From: Branchiostoma floridae
Lineage: Eukaryota > Chordata > Leptocardii > Amphioxiformes > Branchiostomatidae
Direction of reading: 5' to 3'
DNA length: 64,000 bases
NCBI RefSeq assembly: GCF_000003815.2
Contig: NC_049993.1
Coordinates: 14,761,642-14,825,641, forward strand
Under the pieces are notes generated by a model. That model was not told the origin of the DNA. It worked only from the letters and a program-made list of their open reading frames with translations, and searched no databases. Shown here piece by piece: positions 49,421 to 62,910 of this stretch. The translations under genes and the position numbers were made by a program. Numbering within the stretch: position 1 is the first letter of the stretch; every line of letters starts with the position of its first letter.

Positions 49421-51691
49421 TTTACCCTGTTCTATTAATTAAACCTATTGTGAAAATTGAGAGTGGCATTTAGGACTCCGCAAATGTAGCTTAAAGAAGA
49501 TTTAGATATGCTGAAGCGTTTAAAACAACAACATGCTGAAGTAACTGATATCATGCATTGAATGGCGCTTTATAATAGTACTTGAATGTTGCCTCTGTTG
49601 GTAGAGCACCGCAGAGGGGCGTTGTTATCACGTCAGTTTACTCTGTTCGGGAATAATTCTTACACGTTCTTTGCCAATTTACGTCTACATTTAGCTTTCT
49701 GATAGCAAATATAAACTGGCCTTGGGAGAGACACCTTTTGGAAATTTAAGACTTTGCTGGTTGACTTAGAAATGTTACTCAAGACCTTGTATAACCTGCA
49801 AGCTATACAAACGGATATTTTCTATTTGAATTTCTGTACGGACGATGGGACGGGTCTAAAAAAACTTGTGTTTAAAATCAATTAATCTTTGTTATCAATA
49901 TCTAAATGTAACATCTGGCTCCAAATAATATCTTTGTCACATTGAGTCATTGTAAAGAACTATGCAGTTAGGCCGCTTAACGAGTTACGATGTGTTCACT
50001 TTGGTTTCACTGTATGAAAAAATAGCTTATTTAGCTGCCAATGACGTAGCGTTAGTTATTTGCATATCATTTGCTGTTTGTTTTCCTTAAAAAGTTAGAT
50101 CTGATTATATTTTACCTGCTTTTAGATCTTATCTTAAAACCACCGGGTCCTCAAAGTCTACGCAATGTACAATCCTAAAGCTCGCTTGAACACTTGGATA
50201 CGCTCGTTTCAGCTACAATAAAAAGTGATAAAAATAGAAAAAAAATTAGATTGGAGAACTTACAACCACAATATTCATAAACGACCAAGCAGAGGCAATC
50301 ATAATTTAGGCTATACTATCTACGAATACATTCCGTTCAATGTTGAATTAGCGAACATGTTCTTCTTCGCACTGTAAAATACTGATAAGAGGAACTCTTC
50401 TATGGGGAAGCAGCTGAAAAGATAACAGCTTATGGCCTAGCTCGTCAAGACAGCTCCATTGAGCACATTTGTGTTTGCCATTTCAAAAATGGGATAAGCA
50501 AGCGAATGTGCTGTACAGATAAGACAAAAGAGCGCCGTTCTCTGATTCTGGGGTGTGAACCTAAACTCCGTTTGAGCAAATGAGAAGTCGTGTAGAACAG
50601 GTGGCTGATGATGTAAAAGATTGCCGAAGTGTGTAATATTCTCCACCGCTGTAATACCACCGTTCAACTTGGGTGGAGACTTAATTGGGATTTCTGTAAT
50701 TCTTTACGATATAGAAAGAATGTCAGGAAAAATTTAACACAAGTAAACACACAAAAAGTAAAAAAAGATGGAAAATGTATGAAATCATTCTAGTGAATTA
50801 ACAATATGAATTGACGTTCTTGGCTTTTAAAAAAGTTTTCTGCTTTTTTGGTTGATACACAGGTTTCAAAGTGATGGGTCGAATTAAAAACAAAAACAAC
50901 AATGCAAAAATAAAAATCTTCCCTACAAAATTAACAAAAAAATCAATACGCAAACTACGGATTATTTAATGGTTAATTGGTTGGGCCGACTACTCTATGT
51001 TCTCATCCAGAGGCTGAATTGCGAGCTCGAGGAGCTTACAATAGGCGGGGCTAAATCGCAAGGGTCTGAAGTGGCATCTTGTATACAGCGCTAAATGACC
51101 TCAATACGGCAGCAATTGCCCCAGTTGTGGCAACTGACTGTAGGCTTTGAACTACTCAAATCAGGAAGAACCCTACAACAAATGCAGACGTTTGAATGGG
51201 CCCCATTGGCCAGGAACAACAAGCCAAGTTCCATGGGTCTTGACCGGGAAAAAAGTAAAATGGATATTGCCTCATCTTGTGGCAGGCATATTGGGATCGA
51301 CTTTATACATGCACATCATAAACTGACACATTCAGGTCGTTGTAATGGAAACCATAACAGTGCATGTCATCCATTATATCACTAGAGTCATTCATGTCTG
51401 CTCTTATATTTTTATCACAATAAAGAAGAGAAGAGTTGTCAAATTCACTAAGCTGATTCTTGCAGTAGCTCGACAATGTATATTATATATTAGCAGGGCA
51501 TACGTGAACATGCAACTTGTTTTTTGTTGCGACCTGTAATTAAATACGATGGTCTATATGTACATGACGGTTGTCCATTCATGTATTCATTCATTTATTC
51601 GTCCGTTCTTTCTCTAAACATCTTAAATTTTTTGGACTTTTTTTAATGGTTTACGCAGAACGAATTTACATATATTTGATTTTCCCTGTTA
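49421..51691. other. Spacer with no recognised gene
   Basis: ORFs of 60-96 codons here overlap on several frames and have no family marks or paired splice sites. Confidence 0.4.
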
Positions 51692-52010
51692 GCATGAAAG
51701 TTCATCTGTGTTAGCAAACGACTTTATGGATAAACTAAACTTTAAGTAATCAACACTACAAATAAGTTGGGACGTAGCCAAAATTTGCAAGAGGAGTGAA
51801 GGAGGCTGCAAATATCCACACACACCGTCCATCACTGAACAGAGACGGGGGGCGACACAGGTTATCTGGCATTTACGACCCTCTGCTGCAGTCACGTGTC
51901 TACGACGTCACGTTCCAGAAGCTACAGTAGACGGGTCCAATCTGTAAACAAGGCTGACAGAGTCGGCAAATAATTTGGGGTAAATCCCAACTTATTTGTA
52001 GTGTTGGTTA
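51692..52010. mobile_element. MITE with CAACACTACAAATAAGTTGGGA ends
   Basis: The inverted ends at about 51749-51771 and 51986-52008 face each other; the interior carries CACGTGACTGCAG-like sequence shared with 13760-14153. Confidence 0.7.
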
Positions 52011-52258
52011 GTTAAAGTCTCGTTTGTCCACAGTTGAGGCTCCCTGCTTCGTCAAGTATAAACACGCTGTATACCTCCGCCTTGCTTAGTTTGCAATTGG
52101 CCTACAGGCATATGGTTTTCAAATAAAGTTATTAAGCTCTTCTGCATTGATGTATTCAACGCAGATTCATCAGTGTCTCTTCTAAGGAGCTCATGGCTCA
52201 TTTGATGCGACACTCTTCTACTCGGAACCAAGGAACCGAACTTAGTTCGCACGCCTCA

Positions 52259-52331
52259 CGTCAAAAATAGGTGCTTACAAATTTGTCATACTTTCATAAA
52301 GGTAGTAATCTTTTTCATATTTTTGACGTGA
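52259..52331. repeat. Short inverted repeat (ACGTCAAAAAT)
   Basis: ACGTCAAAAATA on the left pairs with ATATTTTTGACGT on the right around a loop of about 45 bp. Confidence 0.6.
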
Positions 52332-53779
52332 CCCACCTCAAAGGCAGCAGGACGGTTGATGAAGGATGCAAGGTGCAGTGCGTCAAGACGACATCGACAG
52401 GCGAGTGCAGCGGTGGTTTCAGCCGTACATTTATTTCCCAAGGGAGTACAGTTTCTGTGCGCTGGATTTAGCTTCTTATGGCTTATGATGCGATATTAAT
52501 GTACTAGACGCTATCGCAATATAATAATCGGTATCGCGTATTTTTTTTGCACTGACATTCATTAAAAAAAAGAAAGAAATGTAGTCTTAGCCTTGGAAAC
52601 ACAGAATGTTTTAACACGGTGAAAAAGTACTGTTCTGTTATATCTGTCTCAGTCACATATGCGGTAGCGAGCCTTTTAGCTCTATCCTGCCACCTGCTAC
52701 AAAAGTTAGTCTAACAACCTACTGTTACTGATACTTCGTTAGTAACCACGGTAACAGTTGCCTTGTACATGTCAAGCGCAAAACACTAATTTTATTCCAT
52801 TAAGGTAAATATAGCAATAGATTCATGTTGTATCTTGAAGAAATTACATTCATCATTTTATAAGCAAATACTTCAAAAGGATTAATTGCCTTTTACCGCA
52901 GCAAGGAGGTCATTTGTTTCTTTGAAACATACTATTTGGAAAAATTGATAGAAAGCTGTACACTGTACACTGTACACAATACAATAATGATTATAGATAA
53001 ACCTTCAGTGTCATTTGATATATAAGGCTTAATTTTCATAAATAAGGCTTAATTTGTAAGATGGTAGAAATGTACGGATAATCAGACTTAATCACTTCTT
53101 AATTCCTTGACTATCCAAGAAACACAGTTCATCTGCAGCTGTAAACAGGTATAAGGTTGATAAGCCCCTAGATAACCGATTGTTTTAATAAAAATTGACA
53201 CGTCTCTGACCGTCTTTCAACTACCTCAGGGCGATTTGACCAGTTCTTTTGCGCACTACAAGTAGATGTCGCTGCTTACAGATGTGGTCACAACCATAAA
53301 TTCAAAGATGGTAGTACATTGTGTGGTAAAGGAACGCTGTCCCAGAAGTTAGGCACTTAGATACATACATAGATTGCCTTTGCAGACAAAATGTAAATTT
53401 ACGTAGTGACTACGCTGTCCTCTACAAATCCTGCATAGTGTGGCCCCCAAAGAAAGATCATGTAGCTGTCTCTGTTGCTTTGCACTCTGATATAGCTGAC
53501 TAATCATATCATAAGACAGGGCAAACACACAAAAGCTCTTTCAGAACCCACCGAGAGACCGGGGGTTGTCATTGCTGATGAATCTATCTCCAGTACAAAC
53601 AGCGACATTGATGTATTCATTTGTATCTCAACTCCCAAAGGCTGAGTGAAGCTTTTTTGGCTGATTGAGCACCCGGACTTTTAATCATAAGTAAGGCCAT
53701 GTTGGTTGGATTACATGGATGTCAACCTTTGGGTACAAAAAAAAGCAAAACAATATGAGAGTTCGAAACCCAAAGTTTG
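52332..53779. other. Spacer with no recognised gene
   Basis: Only minor duplications (CACTGTACACTGTACA near 52962; AAATAAGGCTTAATTT nearby). Confidence 0.4.
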
Positions 53780-54020
53780 TTAAAAAAATTGATGCTTTGC
53801 TTATGAAGTGGTTAGGAAGGTTGAACCGCTGCCTTAACATACAAAATATGTCATACCAAAAGTTATTTAATGTTGAAGTAGTTCTTTGACGTATTTTATT
53901 AAGAAATAGTTTGAAATATACTTCGTGAGCTTTCGAAACCCAAAGTATGGTCCAAAATGAATCCTTAAGTTACGCAGCCAGAGTGGTCACGAAGGTTGAA
54001 CAGATGACTAAACATGATAA
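53775..54020. repeat. Diverged direct repeat, about 155-165 bp
   Basis: TTCGAAACCCAAAGT and GG(T/A)TGAAC(C/A)G blocks occur at 53782 and 53934, and at about 53820 and 53993. Confidence 0.6.
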
Positions 54021-54139
54021 GTGCGGTTCACAAAAAGGTTTTCATTCCAGTTATTTTACGCAATAAAAAAAATTACAATAGATTATATACATTTCTAAGA
54101 CATTTGATTACTATAGTATCTATTTTCTGCTTTCAGGAC

Positions 54140-54330
54140 AACTAATGGTCTTTGTGCTATAATTTTTTTTACACCTTCCTGACTAATTCTATTCTAAAAT
54201 GAAGGAAACGTTTTTTTAGCTATATTTAAATGATTTTTATGATTTGCAATATTGACATTTGTAGGGGGGGGGGGTAAGAACATTTGTGCCATCGATGTAA
54301 TCAAATCAACATGGCCTAATCTAGATGTTT
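54140..54330. repeat. Dispersed repeat, related to 56130-56290
   Basis: CCTGACTAA(T/C)T(C/T)TATTC(T/C)AAAATGAA(G/A)GAAAC and ATCAAATCA(A/C)CAT(G/T)GCCTAA are shared with the stretch 1.9 kb further right. Confidence 0.55.
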
Positions 54331-54542
54331 GACAAGGGTTCTACCTTGGGGAAAAATGGATATGCTCAGTGCTTTGTTCACTGGCGAGCATCGTGGATTA
54401 GATTGAAGGTTGCCTCGCACAATCATTAATGAAATATATGCAGAGACCTTCGTGTAGTGGATCATCACATGTATGGTGTCATTGGATGAGTTAATTAAAC
54501 TTAGCTGGGGGTAATCCCATGTGTGATCCCATCTGCCGACAG

Positions 54543-54739
54543 ATACTGTAAATGCAGAAACTTTCGCGGTGGTTTAATGTTCGCGGTGGCCGCTTCACAG
54601 CGAACTAAAATCCAGCGCGAACATTTTTCGTTGGCAGTAATAGACTACATTGCTTGGTGAACTAAAAACCACCGCGAAAAGTCTTTTTTTCCGCTACCGT
54701 GAAATCAAACCCCCGCGAACTAAAATGAATTTACAGTAT
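54543..54739. mobile_element. MITE with ATACTGTAAAT ends and CGCGGTGG core
   Basis: Left ATACTGTAAATGCAG and right ATTTACAGTAT are inverse, next to TA. Inside, CGCGGTGGTTT and CCACCGCG, and GCGAACTAAAA, repeat in both orientations. A fragment is at 17180-17292. Confidence 0.75.
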
Positions 54740-54967
54740 ATCGACAGTTAGGGTCGTATTCTGGAGGTCAAATAAGATTCAGGCGACTCTACAGGTCGTC
54801 CTGATGTGTTCAGCGTGTAACTATTTGGCTTAAATAATCACTATATTTATTTCAGAATGTAATAACGTTTGCTACCATAGTGATTATAGGACAGCGTCTA
54901 TTGGTGAACGAATTCCTTTTTTTACTTAATGGTCACCACGTAACAAGACCTACATGCCACTCCAAGG

Positions 54968-55017
54968 TTACGGGTTACATTGTAACTGTAACACGGGTTA
55001 CATTGTAACTGTAACAG
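54968..55017. repeat. 25-bp tandem duplication
   Basis: CGGGTTACATTGTAACTGTAA occurs twice in a row; the unit is itself partly palindromic (GTTACA-TGTAAC). Confidence 0.85.
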
Positions 55018-56447
55018 CATCTCCTCTCCCTAGGTCAGAAACATCATGACCAGCTCAATTGCTCACTATGACTGAGGACTAACGGACCAAATAGGTGCAG
55101 CAGGGGTTACGAAGGCTGCTCGGAAGATTCTCTACCCCATTTTTAATTTCTTGATATTTTTTTTTCACAATCAGTTTTTTTTTAATTCTTTCTTGATATT
55201 TTACTATATATTTTTTTATATTCTATATTTTATATAGAATTCTATCTATATCACATAGATCTGTATAAATGAATTTAGTATGAAAAGTCCATAATGGGCA
55301 TTTTCTTATAAACTGCCAGTATCACTTTGCTATAAATGCCATGTAAAAACAACATGCCTCTATGCCAAATGGTATAGAAATGGAGTGGATAGGCCGCAAA
55401 CTATATAATAAATCATATTAACAACCAAGGATTTTGAAAGGAAATGTCATCTCATCCTCACGTTTTGCAGCGCTCTACCACTTTTTGTCTCATAAAATAT
55501 AGTTTTAACAGGCAAATACGCTATTGGTTCTTTTATGGCCACTTATGGCAGTAGATTATAGACATAAAACTGTCGTAGGGCAGTCTCTATACAGTGTTGG
55601 GCCAAATAAAACGTTATGTTTCCCGTTACCAAATCGAACCTATCCCAAATCTGAAGATCCAAACGTTTCTTTTGCTTGTCCGTTAGCCAAAAATTTCTTA
55701 GCATTGCATCAGAGGGATGAGATTGTAAACTTTTTTGTATTTCATACCTTGTTAACAGATTAGGACTTTGAACAATTATTTAAGAATGTGTAGAAAAAAA
55801 ACACAATCATAAACACTTGTGCTTCTTCGGGGTGAATCATCTATTTGTATATTACTATGTTGTATTGAACATGGTAATGACTGATGTATGTTAGTTTTAG
55901 ATTTAATTCATTGAAATAGTATTGTGATATTAATTCAGCCATAATGTTAAAAATTACAAAGGGAAAAAGACATCCCTATCTACCAACCCCAATCTTTAAA
56001 ACCCTATTTGGAAAAAAAAAATTATTCTGTGATTGATTGATTGAAAAAACGAATTTTTCCAACGAACTAAGTTTTTTGTCAGGATGCTTTAATTAGCAAT
56101 GCTACTCCCTCCCTGTTTGTTATGCAATGTTCTGTGCCTTATGTCATTCTTTGAATTTCCTGACTAACTTTATTCCAAAATGAAAGAAACTTTTTGGCCC
56201 CACCTTTTTATTTGTACGGTCGCATGAGTTTTGAGTGTCATAGTCGATATTATCAACATCATCAAATCACCATTGCCTAAACGGAAACGAAACGTCCTTA
56301 TCCATACGCCTTCGTCTCGCCCTGACCCAGAAAGACTGGCTCTTCTCCATGCATCACAAACTTATGGATATACCGGCGGTCGATGGGTCCAATAATTCCT
56401 CCTGATGGAGGCTACACGGGTGAACAACTCAACTCTAGGCAGAAGGC
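55018..56447. other. AT-rich spacer
   Basis: Very AT-rich near 55140-55260; contains the second copy of the dispersed repeat at 56130-56290. No gene seen. Confidence 0.4.
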
Positions 56448-56731
56448 TAGCCTCCGTCATTGAACCGGGCTGTTTTTGTAGGGGGGGGGGGGGGTGCGGG
56501 TTGTTCGTGATTTTCAATTTGGCTATTAGTAAGTTCTGCTGTGCCGGGAAAGGGACTTTGCTGTGGAAGGAAGTTTGTACTGAATGGGAGTTTCACCCAG
56601 TTTTGAAACGGCACAAGAGAACCTAGCCAACGTTGAAAAGCGCGAAGAACCACCCCTCCCCTCTACCGAAACCCCCAGCCCCCTTCTCACAAAAAGCAGC
56701 CCCGTTCGAAGACTGCAACGGAGGCTATATG
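56448..56731. repeat. Foldback element with AGCCTCCGT ends and G/C runs
   Basis: GCCTCCGTCATTGAACCGGGCTGTTTTTG on the left pairs imperfectly with CACAAAAAGCAGCCCCGTTCG ... AACGGAGGCT on the right. Inner arms resemble the intronic foldback at 9389-9514 (TTTTCAACGTTGGCTA-like). Confidence 0.65.
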
Positions 56732-57632
56732 AAGGCGTGGCTGTGCATATACTGACTTAATTTTTTGTGAATTGTAAATATCACTAGGTCGTTATCCTGT
56801 AAGTCATTGCCTTCTAAAACTTAACATTAGTTTAGTGTAGGTAAGTAGGAATGTGATAAACTTTATGATGATTGTCGTTTGCTTCATTTTTGCAGCATGG
56901 AAGAAAGTTATTATGATTTCTCTACAAAATCTGAAACACCCTTATTGAAATGATACCCTTGAGCTTAAAGATAGTTTCGTCGCAGTTAAATAAAAATGAA
57001 AAAAAATACGATGATTGGAATGTTTAAAATACTAGAGGTTCGTGTATTCAAATGGTACAGGATTATAAGACAAAAACCTGTGGAGAAAATAATAGAATAA
57101 GTGTAGAAGAGTACGCCATTTTTTTTTACATTTTTTACATAATTTTTACTGCAATCAACATGTTAAAGGTTTGTTAGGACTCACGGGAATATGTATCACA
57201 AATATGGGTATGGATTACAAAAAAATGTTAGAAAAATTAATTGCGCAGAAAAATACAAATGATATCTTTAACTTCTGGAAAATATTTTTGATACAAAAGA
57301 AAAAAATAACTAAATAAAAATATATATTTATGACACGTAAAAATACAAATTAAACGCTGAATGCTTAGAAGGAATTGCATCTCCGTCCACAAAATACTGG
57401 TTTGAAGTTCGGAATCAACCGTTGCACGAATGATGGTACACCCCGCGGTGTTATCATCCGTAGCATGAGATCAACATTCTCCACGGCCTCTCATTCCCGT
57501 AATGTTGTTTCCTGGAAGCCAAGGGGGGTGTCGCTGCGGGGACACCCTCAGCGGGCGATAATACCAGACAACAGAGTGCTTCATCATTTATGAAATTACA
57601 TCTTCCCGCAATTGCATACCGTCTGCCTTCTC

Positions 57633-58360
57633 ATCTCCTCTAATTTGGCACAATTACCGCCAGGATCGGTGGCGTGTCACAAGTCATTTCGATCTCACAG
57701 CGGGATGTGAATTCCGGTAATTTCCCTTCTGTGCACTTGGTAGAAGGCGCAATCTGGGCTGATGCGATTCAAAAACACTGCTGCGAAAGGTAGATTCTAC
57801 TTCAAAGTTATAAAAAAAAAGAAGTTTGCGGTGTTGCCTAGAAATGTTATGAAGTAAAATGCAATTATTATCATAGTTTTACATTTGATTACCGTTGCCG
57901 TCCATAATAAAAATTAACGGAAAGTGAAAAAAAACGTTGAAAGTTGATACTAATAAAAACTGAAAAGATACAAAGAAAATTTCTACATACTAACAAATAG
58001 TGATCAAACAAAAATGTAAAATTTGTTTTCTTATTTCAACTCCTCTAATTTGGCACAAATATCATAGTTGAGCATTTGATTATAGTTGAATCCCATGATA
58101 AAATTGAATGGAACGTATGAAACTAGAAAACACAAAAACTCAAAAATATATCAAGAAAATTTGTAAACACTAACAAAAAATAAAAATAAAAGCTTTGTGC
58201 TCTAATTTGGCACAATTACCGCCAGGATCGGTGTCGTGTCACAAGCCATTTCGATTTCACAGCGGGATGTGAATTCCGGTAATTTCCCTTCTGTGCTGCA
58301 CTTGGAGGAAGGTGCAATCTCGGCTGATGCGATCCAACACACTGCTGGGAAAGGAACATT
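57633..58360. repeat. Direct repeats of about 155 bp, 566 bp apart
   Basis: CTCTAATTTGGCACAATTAC, CGCCAGGATCGGTG, CAGCGGGATGTGAATTCCGG and GCTGATGCGAT are nearly the same at 57638 and 58199; a shortened third start is at 58045. Confidence 0.85.
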
Positions 58361-59922
58361 AAACCACCGCGCAGTTAGAGTACTTGATTTCAAAGTTAGA
58401 TAAAAGGGAGTTGACAGTGTTGCCATGAAGTTAAAAGTAATAATCACGACAATTTAGCTTTAAATAGATTATAGTTGTCTTCCATAACAAAAATGAACGG
58501 AAAGTAAAGAGACAAATAAACCTGAAAGCACTCATAATCCCCAACGTATTAGATATTTCACAGATTGTAAGCACTGGCAGAAACTGAACTTTTTATATTC
58601 CAGAATTTCGCATTTCAAGGAGTGTTTTCTTAGAGAATACAGCAACTTAAAAAAAATCGATGTGGGATTGAAAGCTTGATTTCCAAAAAAAGTTACACAA
58701 GAGAATCTGAGATTTCTACTGTATCAGAAATACCCCCCCCCATAAATGTTGATAGTTCAATTCCAGACCTTAATGCGCTGAAGTCAATTTTGTATGAAGT
58801 CCTAAGTTCATATAGACTAATCAAATAAGGCAGCAACAAAAGTGTTTGAGTCACCCAACAAAATCAGATTTTAGACGCTTAAATGTGATTTGTTTGATGG
58901 AATCCAACTGTGACTTCACTTATCCCAACATCTCGGAATGTGACGGTCTGGACTTTTGATGGCTTTCCCCCGGTGACACAGAAACCGGGCAACCCGCCAA
59001 ACTTCTAACGCAATCTGTCTGCGTCTTTTATGGTCGTTACGGATAATAAAAGAAATGGCGAGGAAGGAAAGATGACACATGCAAAATGACAGCATCTTCA
59101 ATACACACTAATAATAGACATATTCTTAGAACCGCAGACAAAGCATTGTCGTTGTATAGATAAAACTGAACAGTTGAATGGTTGGTAGATTGCATTTATT
59201 ATTCATGAAGTACTTTTTGCATTAGTGACACTTATTCCAGATTCACGATATTGTCTCTTCTATTTTCGTCTTGCGCAAATTTCCCGACAAAGCCAGATCT
59301 GCAATCGATGCTGAATTACATCCCTTAGGGCAGTCTACATCGCTGCGCATCCTACAAGCTACTCTTAGTTGCTGATCTCTAGAACATCTTGCCATGCGTA
59401 GACTCTCGCATTAGTAATCTTAAAAGAAATCCTTCCCGGTTTAAAGAGAGAGTCTTTCCATCACTTTGACTAGTCGCGTATCTCCCGTTGTGACGTATGG
59501 GAGCCTGGAAAATCCAGGTGGTACTCCGGTAGAGACCTTTCACACGACCGCACATCCATCATCCATTTACCTGGAGAGGATCTGTCCTTGGTTCTGAAAA
59601 GACAGGGGTTCTACCGAAGATATCTTCCTTCCATTATAAGATTACTCCCTTAGGGTGCGATCTATTTCTGCATCCTTTGACTCTAAATACTGCATTAGAT
59701 GCTTAATACGGTTTCGTGAATTATTTTGTCAAACTTTACAGAGATCAGCTGAGGACACTGCTTTTTATACCATGTTGTCTAAGGGATATCATGTCACTAT
59801 TAGGAAAATTTGAATACCAAATACGAGGAGTTGCATTTCGTGGTGTGTAAAGAAGGATAGACTAAAGTATGATCGTTCATTTGTGTGTTTTTTTTTTCCA
59901 GCAAATTTTCAAAATTATTTCT
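58361..59922. other. Spacer with no recognised gene
   Basis: No repeat or coding pattern that I can support. Confidence 0.35.
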
Positions 59923-60550
59923 TTGTCCCTACGATTTCGATAATAAATACGGGGCAGTGTTTGTGGTGGTGTCTCGACCAAGATCACCCGAGGTCACATA
60001 ATTTGTTTGCATGTTATGTAGCTATTTCAAACTCCCCGTACACAAAATAAAGCGGTTAATAACAAGCTTTTGATCGGTCCTCCGATAATTATCAGGTTTA
60101 AGTGGCACAGAGCCTAAGTCACACATCCAGAACGGAAGTGTGACATGTGTATGTTATTTTTTTTCGTGTCATGTTTCATAACGACCTCTATATCAATGCT
60201 AAAAATATCCCGATGCAAATTACGACGCCATGTATGTAGTGATGTTTACAAAATTGTCTTACGTCACTACTTTCTGTTGTATTTGATTCATGGTATGTTG
60301 CCTGTGATACATTTGTCCCTACTTTTAAGAATTAGACACTAAAAGCACGTTTATGTACGACACGACTTAAAATATGATCGTGCGAGTCCATATTGTCAGT
60401 TTGTATGCTTGTCTTTACTGTCATATTGCGACAATGACCTTGTTCCCTAATACGAAAATTCAACATTAAATGATAAATACGGCGCCATGAATGTGGTGAT
60501 ATAAACATCGCTTGAGGCCACATCATCCGTTTGTATGTTGTGCTCCCCTG
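59920..60550. repeat. Degenerate repeat modules of about 100-130 bp
   Basis: TTTGT(T/C)CCTA, GATAAATACGG(G/C)GC, GTGGTG, GAGG(T/C)CACAT and CGTTTGTATGTTGTGCTC-like marks recur at about 59925, 60155, 60310 and 60440. Confidence 0.5.
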
Positions 60551-60736
60551 TCATGTTATCAAAGGATGACCCCTTTTGCTCCTACTCGGAAGGGGTGAGT
60601 GTCCAGCTCCGGGCTTACATCAGGGAACGGCTGGAGTTATTGACTATCTGTCAGTCTATTTCTCTGCGGTTAGCAACAAGATTCAGTTGGGGTACCTGGC
60701 AGGATATGACAAGAGGCAAAATGTAGGTCTTGGTAC

Positions 60737-60737
<1 letters not shown>

Positions 60738-60780
<43 letters not shown>

Positions 60781-60828
60781 GCACGCACGCACGCACGCAC
60801 GCACGTACACAAACACACACACACACAG
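60738..60828. repeat. CA microsatellite with CGCA block
   Basis: (CA)n, then (CGCA)n, then (CA)n. ORFs on both strands are low-complexity. Confidence 0.95.
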
Positions 60829-62700
60829 TAAAATAAATAAATATAAAAATCTTACAGCTGGTTAATACGAGGTTTTTGAGAGAGAATAAGACATGATATA
60901 ATAATTTCCTAATGGCATAGAAATATTCATTTTTCTTCCATGGTCTTGTGTATCTAACATTTACAATTTTTATATACATACGCATATCCTTAAGTTCTTT
61001 AAGATTAGTCCATGTCTTCGTTTCCTTTCTGTATGGCAAATACTCTGTATGAATATAATGTTTTCAAAATCTCTTTACAATGCTAAGTAAAAATTAATAA
61101 ACAACGTTTTCTTGTGCATCGCCCGGGCCTTGGTAAGATAATTTAAACTTATTGCTATCTTATGGTCCTCCATTTATGCATCAAAACTTGTATGTCCATT
61201 TCAATAGTTATTGGCATCCTTCATATATTCCAAAATCGATAGAATCAATGTGAATTAAAGCATTCAACAGCTTCTTTAATTTTATCCAAACACATCTATG
61301 TAATGTTTTTTTTAATCTATGTTCGTTATTTTGAAGCAAATGCATGGAATAAATAGTTTTTCCTATTGCTTACAAGTAAAAAAAAGAAATACAGTATCAT
61401 AAAGTTGACAAAAAGTTTTGTCTTGCTAATAACCGTGCAGACAATCCATTATAGGAGAACACAGCGTAAAATACTAGTCCGCTCAAGGTGTTTCCATCAC
61501 TCTCTTTATCCCTATCAAAACTCATGGGCTAGATCTAAGTGATCTTCAAGGCATGGCTTGCCGCCCCCTCCATCAATTCATTAACATCCCTGTCTCTTTG
61601 GGGCCCACAAATTGTTACAACTAACAGTAGGAGCATCCAATTTCACACAGTCTCGGTGGGCTGCATGCTGAGATGGTATTTTCACTCATGATCGCGCCCT
61701 TCGCCGGGACGTGAGGTAAAAAGAAATCGATGATATGTCATCCGTGCGCACTTGTCCGTGTGACTTGGTTGTAAGTTTACACCTAGCGTTTCCTGTTACA
61801 TAACACCAGGCGTAAGGCCTTGTTCGTATAATAATAATAATCATCTGGTGTATTTTGCCAGCCAGTAGGTACCCAAAGTATGAGTAATGAGGCTGTTTAA
61901 CGTGGTCGAGGCTCCTCCTCGAGCACGGGACCCCCGTTTTACGTCCCTCCCGGAAGACGATTTCGTGGAAAACTTCGTATGTGTTTTAAAAATAATGGAA
62001 TGAAATTTTCATCCGTGAATGTATAGATAGGATACGTATTCCTTTTCTTTGATAAGCAAGTGATAAGAAAGAAACCTCTGGAGCATCTAATCTCAAAGTC
62101 CTAGTAAAATTGAGGTATTGTTTTTCATGTGTTTGTGCGTGTGTCATAGTGTTTGTGTGTAACTGTATATGTGGTTTGTGTATTAGTGGTGTGTGTGTGT
62201 GAGTGTCTGTGTGTGTGTTTTTCCGGTCGTTTGCCGTCAATTTCACCTAAGAACCTTTAGATGCATTGTTATTATAATGGTGTGTGGACAGTGGCCGAAA
62301 AGATAAAATCCATAGTCGATTTTGTGAACCATATGGAATAATGTTTTGTGTCCGTCATGCTGTCTCAGTGTATTCATTTTCAGCATAACTTACTTACTTT
62401 TCGGTATAGACTCTGACAGGCTACCGATTCTCTCTGGAATTTCTGTACGCCGTTTGATTTTTTTTACAGCGTCAGACGGGTATTGCATTTAAATCATTTT
62501 TTTAAAGAAGTAAAGCTATTGCTCTATTACCAGAAATGCAGACGCACCAGCATATCTCTTCTAATAGACACTAAGAGTAATCGCAGAAAGAAAAATGCTG
62601 CATATGCGGTCAAGATATTTTAATGTAGTATTGCCCTCGTCTGTTGTGCCACCCCACCCTTATCTCAGTCTCTTTATCCGAGATATCTAATCATACAAAA
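60829..62700. other. Spacer up to assembly gap
   Basis: Contains a GT-rich tract (about 62140-62220) and a GC-rich hairpin CGAGGCTCCTCCTCG near 61908 followed by GGGACCCCCGTTTTACGTCC, possibly part of a dispersed repeat. No gene seen. Confidence 0.4.
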
Positions 62701-62800
62701 NNNNNNNNNNNNNNNNNNNNNNNNNNNNNNNNNNNNNNNNNNNNNNNNNNNNNNNNNNNNNNNNNNNNNNNNNNNNNNNNNNNNNNNNNNNNNNNNNNNN
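62701..62800. other. Assembly gap (100 N)
   Basis: A block of exactly 100 unknown bases, a conventional gap of unknown size. Confidence 0.99.
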
Positions 62801-62910
62801 AATGCCGTCGAAGCCGATATTGATCACATAATTTTAATTGACAAATCATAACGCATTATGTTAGATTGCATTGAACCAAATGCCGTCGAAGCCGATATTG
62901 ATCACATATT
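62801..62910. repeat. 78-bp tandem repeat at gap edge
   Basis: AATGCCGTCGAAGCCGATAT followed by TGATCACATA starts at 62801 and again at 62879, so the gap probably hides more units. Confidence 0.85.

Noticed and set aside
60683-61039. 118-codon ORF with Val-Cys repeats; similar ORFs at 63030-63494
   Set aside because: Frames through CA/GT repeats, open only because the repeat lacks stops.
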